Below are positions 54,720-64,000 of a stretch of DNA of 64,000 bases, in pieces; within the stretch, counting starts at the first letter, position 1, and each line of letters opens with the position of its first letter. The position numbers and the translations under genes were made by a program. The notes beneath the pieces are model-generated. The model was not told where the DNA came from. It made no database searches and saw nothing but the letters and a program-made list of their open reading frames with translations. Source of the DNA: Torymus aiolomorphi (taxonomy: Eukaryota > Arthropoda > Insecta > Hymenoptera > Torymidae); the NCBI GenBank assembly GCA_036365515.1, contig CM070874.1:20712209-20776208 (forward strand), written 5' to 3'.

Positions 54720-55278
54720 GTTGAGCAATTTGGTGGTGGGGGGCAGTCAGATCGTCCTTTGCTAATCAAGTTTTTTCCAGGTTTTAATTAAGTTTTTATT
54801 TCAGATTCTGCGAGGGTGATTATAAAGAAGGGCAATCTGACTGCCATAAATATTAATTATTTTAATTTAATTTGCAAGACTGTAAAACCGATGGAGAAAT
54901 TCTTATCAGTTGATTTTTCTAAACTTTACTGAGCAGTGTGACATAATTTTTGTAGACGCGGAGTAATATGCAATTAAGGGGATATCGAAGCCAATTACAG
55001 ATTCCTACATCGCATTTTACAGTATTTAAATTCTGTTTTAAGGATTTTAATATTATTGCAGGCATTTGCTGTCTGTATTAGGTTAACAAACGACGGATGA
55101 CAATGATAATTAATGAAAATAAAAAATTGAATAACAACAGTAGAAAATACGAGAATGTCGATATGTAATTCTAGATAGGCTCCGATATCCCCTTTCACCC
55201 TCTAATTTCATGTATAATAAACCATAAATTGGGAAAAACATAAATAAAAAAACCATAAATAAATAAATTAATTAATTA

Positions 55279-55608
55279 TGTTTTGTGTTGTGAATGTGGG
55301 TGGATCGTGGACTGGAGAGGTTCAATAATTGAAGGCGTTTCGTGTGGAGATAAGTTGGTTTTATTGTCTTTGTCCGTTGTGCCGTAGCAGGCGTACATGG
55401 GTTGCCGTTCTCTCTCTCTGGCCGTCGCGCGTGAACTGAGGAGCCGGCCGGCGCTACGAAGTGCCGTCTGAGTGTCTTTGTTGAAGGAGGGGCGGTGAGA
55501 GAGGACCGCGTGGAGAGCGCTGATTGGCTGCGCCCTTGCTCGAGCCGTATATTGCCTTATAAGGCGTGATGACGTCAGCGTCTCCTCTGAGGCGTTGGAT
55601 CGCCAACA
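55279..55608 (-). repeat. BEL 3' LTR
   Basis: 330 bp. It lies at the 3' end of the minus-strand element; a purine-rich run (GGTGGGCGGCA, reading minus) borders it at 55609-55619. Confidence 0.93.
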
Positions 55609-55642
55609 TGCCGCCCACCTTCGCCAGACTGGCGAACGGACC

Positions 55643-58195
55643 TCAGGTGGAAGGCTGGAGGAGAATGACCTTGGTGATGGGGCGACGAAGAGTTGTGTTA
55701 GCGGTGCGAAGATCCACCACGCGGGAGATACCATCCTTCCCTGGATAGATGGCGATGACACGGGCCAGCGGCCACTTGGCTGGCGGAGTGAGCTCATTTC
55801 TTATGAGCACGAGATCGCCCACCGCTATAGGAACCTGCTGTTGCCTCCACTTTTGACGGACCTGAAGAGAAGTGAGATATTCCTTCGACCATCGATGCCA
55901 GAAGTGTTGAGCCAGCTGGCTAATTAGGAGCCAGCGCTTTCCAAGTGTGATGTTGACTTCCTTGACATCTTCTTCCGGAACTAAAAATGATGAGCGTTGT
56001 ATAAGAAAATGTGAAGGTGATAGGAAATCAAGGTCAGTTGGATCGTCGGTGAGAGCAGTTAAAGGTCTCGAGTTGAGGCAGGCCTCGACCCGGCACATGA
56101 GTGTGGCGAGTTCAGAAAAGGTGAGAACTTGCTCTCCAATGACTCGACGCAGATGATGTTTCGCTGACTTAACTGCTGCTTCCCAAATACCTCCAAAATG
56201 GGGTGCACTTGGAGGGTTGAAAATCCAAGACATGCCTTCCTTGGCAAGAGAATTTACAATTTGAGTTGAGTAAGAAGCAGAAGAGCTAACCATCTGTTTT
56301 AACAGAGCATCTGCACCTACGAAGTTCGTACCTTGGTCAGAGTATAGGTTTTTGCAATGACCTCTACGAGCGGTGAAACGGTGGAAAGCAGCGATGAACG
56401 CTTCACTAGTGTAGTCCTCAACTACCTCGATGTGTACAGCTCGTGTAGCCATGCAGACAAAAATCGCAATATAACCTTTCATGGTTCCCTTTCCCCTAGT
56501 CTTAGTGAGACGAAGCTGAATGGGGCCGGCGTAATCGACACCAGAGCCCTCGGAAGGCGGGGAAGGGCGCACTCGAGCCTTTGGCAACTCCCCCATTAGT
56601 TGAGTTGGCACACGGGCGGCATGGCGGGAGCATGCTAGGCAAGTTCTGATGACTTTCTTGACTGCGGATCGACCTTTCACTATCCAGTACTGACGTCTGA
56701 GTGTTGCAAGGGTTAATTGAACACCACCATGAAGAGTGCGCTGATGAGCATCTCTTATTAATAAAGTTGTAAAGTGACAATCAGCTGGAAGGATAAGGGG
56801 ATGCTTAGCATCTTCTCCGAGAAGTGAGTGAGAAAGACGACCGCCCACCCTGAGTAAATGATCTTGAATCAAGGGGTTTAGCGATAACAAAGGGCTTTTA
56901 GTCGAAAGTTTACCTTGCCTAACTAATTGTTGAAGTTCAGCCTTAAAGTAAGCAGTTTGAATTAGGTGGATCAAACAAAGTTTGGTGTTTCCAATCTCAC
57001 TAGCACTAATCTCCTCAGAAGTCGGAGTGTGATGGCGTAGTAGGGATTGAAAGACAGAAGGAATACTAACGCCTAAATTAGACGACGTCGTACGCTCTAT
57101 TTTCGAGCTGACTCGATTAATGAATCGAAAGCAGTAAGACGCTATTCGTAATAATTTATCTAATGAAGAGTACTCACTAATAAGACTCCAAACTTCTGGA
57201 GTACTCTCCACCGAATTTGGAGTGTTCTTACTAGCGACTAGAGTATAACTAGTCTGAAGATTGAGGCTATTCACGTTGAAATTGAGCTCGTCATGAGACC
57301 TCGACCAAGGTTCATGATTATCTGAGAGCCAGCCGGGGCCTTGCCACCATAAGCGATGCGAAGCTAGTTTTGAAGGCTCAATTCCTCGAGATATGACATC
57401 GGCGGGGTTGTCAGCAGAACGCACATGATGCCAATATGCGTCAGGTAATAGAGTCTGAATTTCCGAACACCTGTTAGCTACAAATACACCCCATCTTGAC
57501 GGGTGGTCTTTCAGCCAAAATAGTACGTCTGCTGAGTCTGACCATAGATGAATACTCTCAACCTTAATGGGAAATGATTCGACAAAAGTTTTCACCAGAC
57601 GAGCAAGTAGCAACGCAGCGCAAAGTTCTAAGCGAGGTATGCTTAGTGTTTTAAGCGGAGCTACTCGCGTCTTAGCCACTTGAAGGGTGACGATCGCTTC
57701 TTGTGTCTGTATTAAGCGCAGATAGACTACAGCACCATATGCAAACTTAGATGCGTCTGCGAATCCGTGGATTTCAAGAAGTTCGCATTGTGGCGTGTAT
57801 CCACTCCAGCGAGGGATTTTAATCTGACTAATAGAATGAAGATCTTGCAACCAAGTCTGCCACCGATTTGAGATATCGATAGGAAGTTCCTCATCCCAGC
57901 CAATTTTAAGTAGCCATAAGGATTGCATGATGATTTTAGCGGTAATGACTATGGGGGCCAACCACCCCATAGGATCAAAAAGACGAGCTATTCTTGAAAG
58001 AACAGAGCGTTTCGAGAAGGGCAATTCGATTGGCTCTTCTACGATGTGAAAGCTAAAGCAATCACTATTAGGATGCCAGCCTATACCTAAAATTGGTACA
58101 GATATATCTGAGGCAAATAATGTTATGGAATCTGCAGCTAACATGTTCGAGAGTAGATAAGAGAGAACTTCAGTATTATTTGATGTCCATTTTCG
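55643..58195 (-). pseudogene. BEL pol, part 2: RNase H and integrase
   Basis: Homologous sense begins near 58195 with LRKWTSNNTEVLS (the open frame extends to 58474, but that stretch is a shadow). ILGIGWHPNSDCFSF and RIARLFDPMGWLAPIVI lead to the RNase H-like block LEIHGFADASKFAYGAVVYL and HLWSDSADVLFWL. Integrase: zinc site H...H/C...C (DAHQRTLHGG; CLACSRH), then Asp in GVDYAGPI, Asp in YSDQGTNF and Glu in HFGGIWEAAVKSAK, and a C-terminal domain WRQQQVPIAVGDLVLI. DDE triad intact. Ends 35 bases from the LTR, as usual for BEL. Confidence 0.9.
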
Positions 58196-59171
58196 AAGAT
58201 TGCCATAAAATCGACTGAAAGGGTTGATCACATTGTTCGACACCAATCTGCCTGAACATTTTCTCCACGACGGGACTTTGAAGAAGATTAGGTCCAATGT
58301 GAAGAAGATCATTGACCGAAACACCTGATTTAGACTTACTCGAGCCATTAAACACTGTACGTAACTTGGTTGTCGTACTGGTTTCTTTCCACACACCGTG
58401 ATGTGGTAAGAAGGCCTGAGATTTGTTAGAAGATGGATCAAATTTTGTGGAGAGTGACATATGACCAAGGTCAATGTACTCCTTCATGAAATCACTATAA
58501 GCTATTTTGAGTGTTTCGTCCTTGGCGAAGTTTGTTTCGAGACGATTGAGTGCGCGTAATGCACCAGAATGAGAGCTCTCGAGATGAGCAGATCTCAACT
58601 GGTCTCGACTTTTCCAGGGTAGGCTTACTATATATTGCCCTGTTTCATCTTGACGAGCTGTTTTTTGATAGAAGTCCTCGCATGCTTGTTCGTCAGGCGA
58701 GTAAGATTTTTTGTCGACAGGTATTTCCTCCGCCCTCCAAAAATCTTGTACGAGCTCCAATAGTTTGGCTTCATGCTCGCAGTTGTTCGAACAATGAAGA
58801 ATTATTGAGTCTAGCCCTATTTCTGGCGTTGAAGAAGAGAGATTACCTGTCAAGAGCCATCCAAGTTTGGAACTAAGTGCTATCGGCTGAAGACTTTGGC
58901 CCTTAACTATTTGATTTTCAATGATTTGCGCATAAGCGCTTGCACCGAGTAGAATATCGATACGTGAAGGTTCGAGATACTTGGGGTCAGCTAGTTGCAG
59001 CCCTCTTAAGTATTCGAAATTTGTATTACCCCCTACGACGGGAGGCTTATACGATGAGAGTTTTGGCAAAACAATGCCATCAACTTCCAAAGAGAAAGTT
59101 GAATTGAATTGCGGTTGTATAGTAAGACGGGCTACTTTAGAAGAGACAGCAGCTGTCTTTTCACCTATACC
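58176..59171 (-). pseudogene. BEL pol, part 1: protease end and RT fragment
   Basis: Same frame as gag, after a single TAA (59172-59174). It contains the family block IDILLGASAY, then the RT N-terminal part AYSDFMKEYIDLGHM, VWKETSTTTKLRTVFNGSSKS and SVNDLLHIGPNLLQ. The next conserved segment, normally ending in the ADI motif with a catalytic Asp, is missing: NLLQSP joins directly to VVEKMFRQI. After QSILW the frame is lost and the polymerase box is absent. Confidence 0.88.
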
Positions 59172-60731
59172 TTAGATGTGCGTGTGACTGGTTCTACAGT
59201 TTAGAGAAAGCAAGTTACACATAGCTTGTGTAACAACTGAGATTTGGGATCCAGGATCAATCAGCGCACGAACTAGAATTTTGGTTCCGTTAGGACCAAG
59301 GGCGTTAACCCTAGCGGTAGCTAAAAGTACTCCTGTACATTTAGTACTTTCTCCACTATTGAGGGAGACTGCTTGAAGAGCAGATTGATCGTCTTTAGAA
59401 ATGACGAAATTGCCACAGTTTGGGCTAGAGGTGCTGGTCGCTGAGTCAATCTGATCAGTCTGCAACGAAGTGATTGCTTGATAGTTGTCAGAGTGCACCA
59501 TGGTGTGATGCTTGGCTTTACAAACAAAGCATCGGTACGTGGAAGTACAATTTTTAACGTTGTGCTTCCCTAGAAAATTGAAACAAAAGTTTGAAGATTT
59601 AATTAATTCCTTTCGTTCAGGAACCGTTTTATTGATAAATCGTTCACATCTATTTGTGAAATGAGATTGATTGCAAAAAGAACATTTCGTTTTTGAAGGG
59701 TTCATCGGAGAAGTCTGATGAGAATAAACCGACTGAGCATTGTCATGCACTGGTTTTCGAGATTTTGTATTAGGTGATTGTGCTTTTGAATTATTGTTCG
59801 CAGAAGATTTAGTACCTGCCTCGATAGCCTCCAGAGTGAGGGTTTGGCTTTGAAGAAAAGCTTGAAGTTGTTCCATTGTAGGTGGATCGACACTATCACC
59901 TAAGTGTCTTTCCCATTCTTTTCGCGTATTCAAATCAAGACGATTCAGTGTAAAGTGAACGATCAAATCACTACCTAAAGAAGCCGCTCTATTTAGAGAG
60001 ATCAGACTAGCGATGGGATTGAGGATTTCCCTATAAATCCGTTTGATTTCCGATGAAATATCTGACTTCATAGATTTGACTGCGAAGATTTCCGAGATAT
60101 GAGAGTTAACAATACGCCGTTGATTTTCGTAATACTCGGTTAGAGTGGTCCATGCACGTTCATAATTATCACCAGCAATGGGAAGAGATTTAATTTTCTC
60201 AAGTGCTTCACCCGTAAGGTGAGTGCGAAGATAATGCAATTTGAGAACAGGCGTTAAGTCTTCACGTCGATGTATGACTGAACGAAAGACGTCTCTAAAA
60301 TTTTCCCAATCCGAGAATTTCCCCGAAAACTTTGGTAAATCTACTTTCGGCAACGATTTAAACGAAACGTTCGTAGATCGAGCAGTGCTTGCAGGCACTG
60401 GCTCAGCAGTCGAATTAGAAGATCCTTGAGCAGCATCTCTAGTTTCAAAAGTTTCTAAGTAATCAAGAAAGTCTCCTCTCCGGAGGTAAAAACTATCCTC
60501 AACCAGATCAAAGAGATTAGTTGTAAAATAGGCATGATCTTGATCAATATCCTCAACGAGCATAAGTTTCTCGTGATTTACCCGAAACGACGTAAAATTA
60601 GTTTCAAGTCCGGTTAGACATGATTTTGCATAACCTTTCGTCATATTATCTTTACCCTTAGATTTGAAATTTTTAAAGGAGTTTGTAATTTTAGCTTGGA
60701 GTGCCATCTGCTTAGCATGAAACGCCTCCAT
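59172..60731 (-). CDS. BEL gag and protease start
   Basis: 519 codons from MEAFHAKQMALQ. The DUF1759-type gag core runs about residues 100-270 (LPKVDLPKFSGKFSDWENFRDVF... LKLHYLRTHLTGEALEKI). Zinc-binding clusters follow: CSFCNQSHFTNRC near 345-357 and CFNFLGKHNVKNC / CFVCKAKHHTMVH near 382-410 (the second Cys of one knuckle is Phe here). The retropepsin active site is VRALIDPGSQISVV near 486-499, with Pro in place of the usual Thr or Ser after Asp; family members often show DSGSQ. The frame closes 13 codons later at TAA, and pol continues in frame. Confidence 0.9.
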   Translation of the reverse strand: MEAFHAKQMALQAKITNSFKNFKSKGKDNMTKGYAKSCLTGLETNFTSFRVNHEKLMLVEDIDQDHAYFTTNLFDLVEDSFYLRRGDFLDYLETFETRDAAQGSSNSTAEPVPASTARSTNVSFKSLPKVDLPKFSGKFSDWENFRDVFRSVIHRREDLTPVLKLHYLRTHLTGEALEKIKSLPIAGDNYERAWTTLTEYYENQRRIVNSHISEIFAVKSMKSDISSEIKRIYREILNPIASLISLNRAASLGSDLIVHFTLNRLDLNTRKEWERHLGDSVDPPTMEQLQAFLQSQTLTLEAIEAGTKSSANNNSKAQSPNTKSRKPVHDNAQSVYSHQTSPMNPSKTKCSFCNQSHFTNRCERFINKTVPERKELIKSSNFCFNFLGKHNVKNCTSTYRCFVCKAKHHTMVHSDNYQAITSLQTDQIDSATSTSSPNCGNFVISKDDQSALQAVSLNSGESTKCTGVLLATARVNALGPNGTKILVRALIDPGSQISVVTQAMCNLLSLNCRTSHTHI

Positions 60732-62277
60732 TTTGAGATCAAGTTAATTCAGACTAGTAACAAATTTGATTTTTAACCTAAGTATTGCTTGAACTATGTT
60801 TACCAACTCGAAAGTAGAATAACCATAAGTGAAAATTGTTACAATTAAGCCTTAGCCTAGGTTATAATACTTATGATAGTATGCACGTAGATATTCGCTT
60901 GGAGATGCGACGTTGCGCGACTGCTAACGTTCCCACGGTGATTCAGCTGTTGATCAGTGTTGACTGCTCGAAGGGGAGTAACTGCCAGTGTTGAATTCAG
61001 CAACTCCTGCAGCGTGTAATCAGCAACTGAATCCGGAAGGGTATCCAAATGTAGATAAGCAGCCTAAGTTGAGTCGCGATGTTGCATCCGCAGGCAGCAG
61101 TAAAACTGCAAGGTTCAATAATATAAGTATTTGCTAAGTCGAAAATTACATTCAATTTTCACAAGACTAGTTAAATATTACAATTAATTTTATAATAAAC
61201 TCAAACTCAAGTTAAATAGTGCTAGTCTCAAATTAAATTTACTCAATTTTAATTAAAGTAATGTGACTAAATAGAGATCATTAAATTCTCATTAAAAGTA
61301 ATAAATGTACTAGATTGACTAGACGATAGTTGCAAATTTAATTTAAACAAATTGGAACGATACGTGTGTCCAAGTATTAGGACAGTCGAGGTATCAGTTC
61401 GCTTCCTGTGGTAGTCCTTGGATGGACTGGTGTAGACCCCGTAGCGCAAGCTGCACGCGGGTACTCCGTGTCTTAACCGGTGCGAGCCCCGTAGCGTGTA
61501 CGCCGCACGCGGGTACTCTTTGTCTTGACTGGCGTGGACCCCCTAGCGCGTAGGCGCCACGCGGGTACTCCTTGAAATGAGAGGTGTGAACCCCGTTTCG
61601 ACTCTTTGCACTAGCCGGCAACGATTAGATGATCATCGTACGATGGCGATGATTCTAGAGCTGGTTTACAACGCACGCTCTTCTATAGATTGCCACTTGT
61701 TGGTCTTGACTCCAACAAGATGGCTGCCGATCACCGTACGAACGCGGTGATTCTAGAGCTGGCTTTACAGCGCACGCTCTTGGCGGATTGAAGCTGGTCA
61801 GCGACGCACGCTTCTTAACAGAAGTGCCACTTGTTGCTCTTGGCTACAACAAGATGGCTGATCATCGTAAAGCGATGATTCTAGAACTGCCGATCATCGT
61901 ACGAATGCGATGATTCTAGAGCTGGCTTTACAGCGCACGCTCTTGGCGACGTCTTGGAGTCGGTTGACACGCACACTCCAAGGCGCTTTCAGAAAATGGG
62001 GTCAATAGCAATCGATGTGCTATTTCCCCTCGGAAGCCTTAGAAGGTGGCTTCCGAATTCACGCGACGGCGTAACAAACGAGAGAGAGAGAGAGACAGCA
62101 GCGTACGCGCGCAGTCGGCATGCGTGAGCATGCGACTGTATCGGCACTCCCGACTACGAACACTTTAGATGCGTACCTGAAGAAGAAAGACTAGTCCTAC
62201 GCCACTCGTGAGTAGACGTAGGGCGTAGAGAAAGGCTTCTTCGGCATGGCCATGGCGACGTCACTCCTTCTCCCACG
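60732..62277 (-). other. BEL leader with two internal repeat sets
   Basis: 1.5 kb between primer site and gag. Set 1 (about 61430-61610): ~57-bp units with CCCCGTAGCG, CACGCGGGTACTCC. Set 2 (about 61625-61960): GATCATCGTACG...CGATGATTCTAGAGCTGG hairpins followed by CAGCGCACGCTCTTGG, and a repeated CCACTTGTTG...CAACAAGATGGCTG. No gene seen. Confidence 0.7.
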
Positions 62278-62295
62278 ATCCGGCTCGAAGGACCA
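62278..62295 (-). promoter_or_regulatory. BEL primer-binding site for tRNA-Tyr
   Basis: Plus-strand ATCCGGCTCGAAGGACCA equals the 3' end of insect tRNA-Tyr with CCA (T-stem CCGGC, acceptor TCGAAGG). On the minus strand the site starts 2 bases after the 5' LTR. Confidence 0.85.
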
Positions 62296-62297
62296 AA

Positions 62298-62629
62298 TGT
62301 TTTGTGTTGCGAATGTAGGTGGATCGTGGACTGGAGAGGTTCAATAATTGAAGGCGTTTCGTGTGGAGATAAGTTGGTTTTATTGTCTTTGTCCGTTGTG
62401 CCGTAGCAGGCGTACATGGGTTGCCGTTCTCTCTCTGGCCGTCGCGCGTGAACTGAGGAGCCGGCCGGCGCTACGAAGTGCCGTCGGCGTGTCTTTGTTG
62501 AAGGAGGGGCGGTGAGAGAGGACCGCGTGGAGAGCGCTGATTGGCTGCGCTCTTGCTCGAGCCGTATATTGCCTTATAAGGCGGGATGGCGTCAGCGTCT
62601 CCTCTGTTTGAGGCGTTGGATCGCCAACA
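62298..62629 (-). repeat. BEL 5' LTR
   Basis: 332 bp. Differs from the other LTR by a CT and a TTTG indel and single-base changes. Confidence 0.93.
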
Positions 62630-62633
62630 ATTA

Positions 62634-62945
62634 AGTTAAATAAATTTAATCATAAATAAACCATAAATTTCATTTTGAAATTTGGCATGCACTTTTGTAT
62701 AGACTAAAATACGTTTTATATGAATTTCAGACCATTCTGGCTTTTTGATAAAAAGTTATTTAATTATGAAACAAGGTGTCTTTTCAACTTTGACGGTTAT
62801 TTGCAAGTTGACTACCACAGTTATTGACTTCGGAAAAAGCTAATTTTGTTCGAAATTTAATAAGGAACAGAAATAACCTTGACTAATTTTTTCACAAAGT
62901 GCTCAAAGGCTAGATATAAGAGAACAACTATAAGAAGTCTTTCAG
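62634..62945 (-). repeat. right arm of the dispersed foldback, outer piece
   Basis: Reverse complement of 35928-36070 and 36360-36500 joined, lacking the extra block at 36095-36345. Confidence 0.75.
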
Positions 62946-62960
62946 CCTCCTATTCTCCTC

Positions 62961-63104
62961 TTATGCTTGCTCGATTTTCCTTTCCAGTTTATCTATCTTT
63001 TCTCGTACATTCCTGTCTTGCACTGCTCTTCTCTCAATCTCTCCTTCCAGTCTGTTTTCTAGGATTTCGATTTTCTCCATTCCCTCTATTCTGTCTTCAG
63101 CCAT
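62961..63104 (-). CDS. short coiled-coil frame after the LINE, possibly the start of another LINE unit
   Basis: 47 codons opening MAEDRIEGMEKIEIL, with Glu/Lys/Leu heptads throughout (coiled coil). It follows the stop of the RT C-terminal frame by about 155 bases on the same strand. Such Glu/Lys-rich coils open the first ORF of R1/Jockey-like LINEs, so this may be the head of a tandem unit or part of the 3' region. Low certainty. Confidence 0.3.
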   Translation of the reverse strand: MAEDRIEGMEKIEILENRLEGEIERRAVQDRNVREKIDKLERKIEQA

Positions 63105-63258
63105 TTTTTCCTTATCTTTCTCTCCTCGGACTAACCTCTCTTTTTCCTTTCTCTTCCGCCTACGTGCACTCCGAACTTAGTTCTTTTCTTTTCTGCCTTT
63201 TGGTTATGTCTCTGTACCTATCCTTCTCTTATATCCTGTCTCTGCCCATTTTCTACTC

Positions 63259-63951
63259 TTAAGGTCGTTCTACACACTCTTCTCCCATTCCTCCGTCTAT
63301 ACCTTCTGGGTCCGTCTGCAGTATCCTGGTTCTTGTTGTTCTATCCAGTCTATCTGTGGTTCTGTCTTTCTCTTTATCCTCGTGTCTTCTTCTTATCCAG
63401 TTCACTTTACGTAGCGCGGCCAGATTCTCTTTTCCTCCTTTCAATCTTTTACCCCACTTTTTTCCTATCTGCTTTGTGTATTCGCACTTATCAAATATAT
63501 ATTCTAGTGTTTCCTCCTCTTTCTTGCATACTCTACATCTCCTATATTCATCTTTCATCCAGTACCTGCTACTTTTATTTTCACTTCCCATCCTATATCT
63601 TCCGGCTATCTCTATTTCCCCTTTTCTGTTTTTTCTACCCTTTTCCTGGTATTTTGGTATGTCGTCCGACACGATAATTCTCTTCACCTTCCTTGCGTAT
63701 CTTGATACTTCTACCTGCATTCTTCTTTCTTGTTTGTCAATATCTTTACCCCTCTGTGTCATTTCTTCCCAGATTTCTTCTCCCGCTTCCAGTCTCCTCT
63801 CTACCTCCTCCATAGACCATCCTCTTCTTTCGTAGAATCTTCTTTTGCTTTCTTCCTGTTCTGCCTGTTTCTCCTTCTTCTTTATGATGTTCCAACACTC
63901 TCTTTCTATCGATCCTTCCTCTGCTTCTGCCACCTTCTTCTCGTATTTCAT
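63259..63951 (-). pseudogene. non-LTR retrotransposon RT protein, C-terminal part
   Basis: 230 codons. A charged region is followed by EIAGRYRMGSENKSSRYW then RRCRVCKKEEETLEYIFDKC (about residues 135-155), the Cys-rich tail that ends R1/Jockey-type LINE proteins, then a basic tail. An in-frame TAG lies about 24 bases upstream of the first Met, and the rest of the protein would lie beyond the window edge, so this is a broken copy. Encodes no RT active site itself. Confidence 0.75.
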
Positions 63952-64000
63952 CGCTCTTTTTCCGTTCTTATTGCAATTTTGCCCCTATTTGTCTCTTCGT

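Larger units (their letters stand above)
54532..54910 (+). mobile_element. small inserted element with core promoter and inverted ends
   Basis: TGATTTTTCTAAA occurs at 54519-54531 and 54911-54923, while the opposite arm (36617-36629 reversed) has it once: a 13-bp duplication or the edges of the insert. Inside, ATCAACTTATAAAAATTTTTC at 54564 and the reverse ending at 54913 form ~40-bp imperfect inverted ends. It carries a TATA/Inr promoter and a hammerhead-like motif, resembling the tail of a Penelope-like element more than a typical MITE. Placement uncertain. Confidence 0.5.
53778..55278 (-). repeat. right arm of the dispersed foldback, middle piece
   Basis: Reverse complement of about 36390-37450, interrupted at 54532-54910. 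Its GC-richer core (54040-54140) mirrors 37010-37190. No gene. Confidence 0.78.
55279..62629 (-). mobile_element. BEL/Pao retrotransposon with TSD ATTA, RT core deleted
   Basis: LTRs 55279-55608 and 62298-62629, TGTTTTGTGTTG...CGCCAACA; ATTA at 55275-55278 and 62630-62633. By eye the LTRs differ by about eight substitutions and two short indels (~97%), so insertion is fairly recent. Gag, protease, an RT remnant, RNase H and integrase follow in BEL/Pao order on the minus strand. A stop divides gag from pol, and deletions removed the RT active site. Confidence 0.92.
35928..62945. mobile_element. old foldback element dispersed by later insertions
   Basis: Left arm 35928-37582 matches in reverse a right arm split into three pieces: about 44600-44872, 53778-55278 and 62630-62945. 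Anchors: TTACATTCATTGTTAG (37499) with reverse near 44815; GCGTTTCTGTAAGCGTTA (37338) with reverse near 53880; TTTGTTCCTTATTAAATTTC (35997) with reverse near 62855. Removing GypsyA, GypsyB and BEL gives about 3.5-4 kb with a short loop. The left arm also holds an extra block near 36095-36345 that the right arm lacks. No transposase, no clean target duplication seen. Confidence 0.78.

Noticed and set aside
58196..58474. First ~93 codons of the 943-codon BEL open frame
   Set aside because: In this stretch the homologous RT sense is in the other frame (58176-59090); this is a shadow.

Overview
This 64 kb window is eukaryotic nuclear DNA, very AT-rich and made almost entirely of transposable elements and their remains. 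I found no host protein-coding gene, rRNA, complete tRNA, CRISPR array or bacterial-style operon. The mix of families (Penelope-like element, BEL/Pao and Gypsy LTR elements, a non-LTR retrotransposon with a CCHC tail, many foldback DNA elements, an ISL2EU-like DDE transposon, Transib-like ends) points to an arthropod, most likely an insect. Hymenoptera is a guess; the order cannot be fixed by reading alone.

Layout. 1-2640: 3' part of a Penelope-like retroelement (RT plus GIY-YIG nuclease) with broken frames, followed by a hammerhead-like motif. 3521-4780 and 5054-8824: two foldback elements set in TA/CA microsatellites; the second is a palindrome of palindromes with 12-bp arrays. 9387-25805: a 16.4 kb DNA transposon with ~745-bp terminal inverted repeats and an AT target duplication, carrying a DDE/SWIM transposase gene (10368-12466, one frameshift). 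Inside it lies an independent 10.36 kb foldback element (13068-23429) with a 9-bp target duplication, arms filled with 64-bp satellite, and a mirrored core holding four related small genes. 25806-35927: small nonautonomous elements, a 93-bp tandem array, a TTAA-flanked element, long hairpins and microsatellites.

35928-62945 is one old foldback element (about 3.5 kb originally) blown apart by later insertions: GypsyA (37583-44221, gag only, TSD TAGT), GypsyB (44873-53777, full gag-pol but decayed, TSD TAGT), a small element with a TATA/Inr promoter and a hammerhead-like motif (about 54532-54910), and a BEL/Pao element on the minus strand (55279-62629, TSD ATTA, tRNA-Tyr primer site). GypsyA's 3' LTR was in turn hit by two foldback elements with RSS-like CACAGTG ends and 5-bp duplications (42089-43105, 43518-44087), the hallmarks of the Transib/RAG superfamily. 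62946-64000 is the tail of a non-LTR retrotransposon on the minus strand.

How the parts relate: none of the retroelements looks able to move by itself (frameshifts, stops, deleted RT core, missing pol, truncated LTR), but several keep clean ends and target duplications, so the order of insertion can be read. The most unusual parts are the 10.36 kb satellite-armed foldback with its small mirrored genes, nested in a DDE/SWIM transposon, and the pair of RSS-like foldbacks in one LTR.
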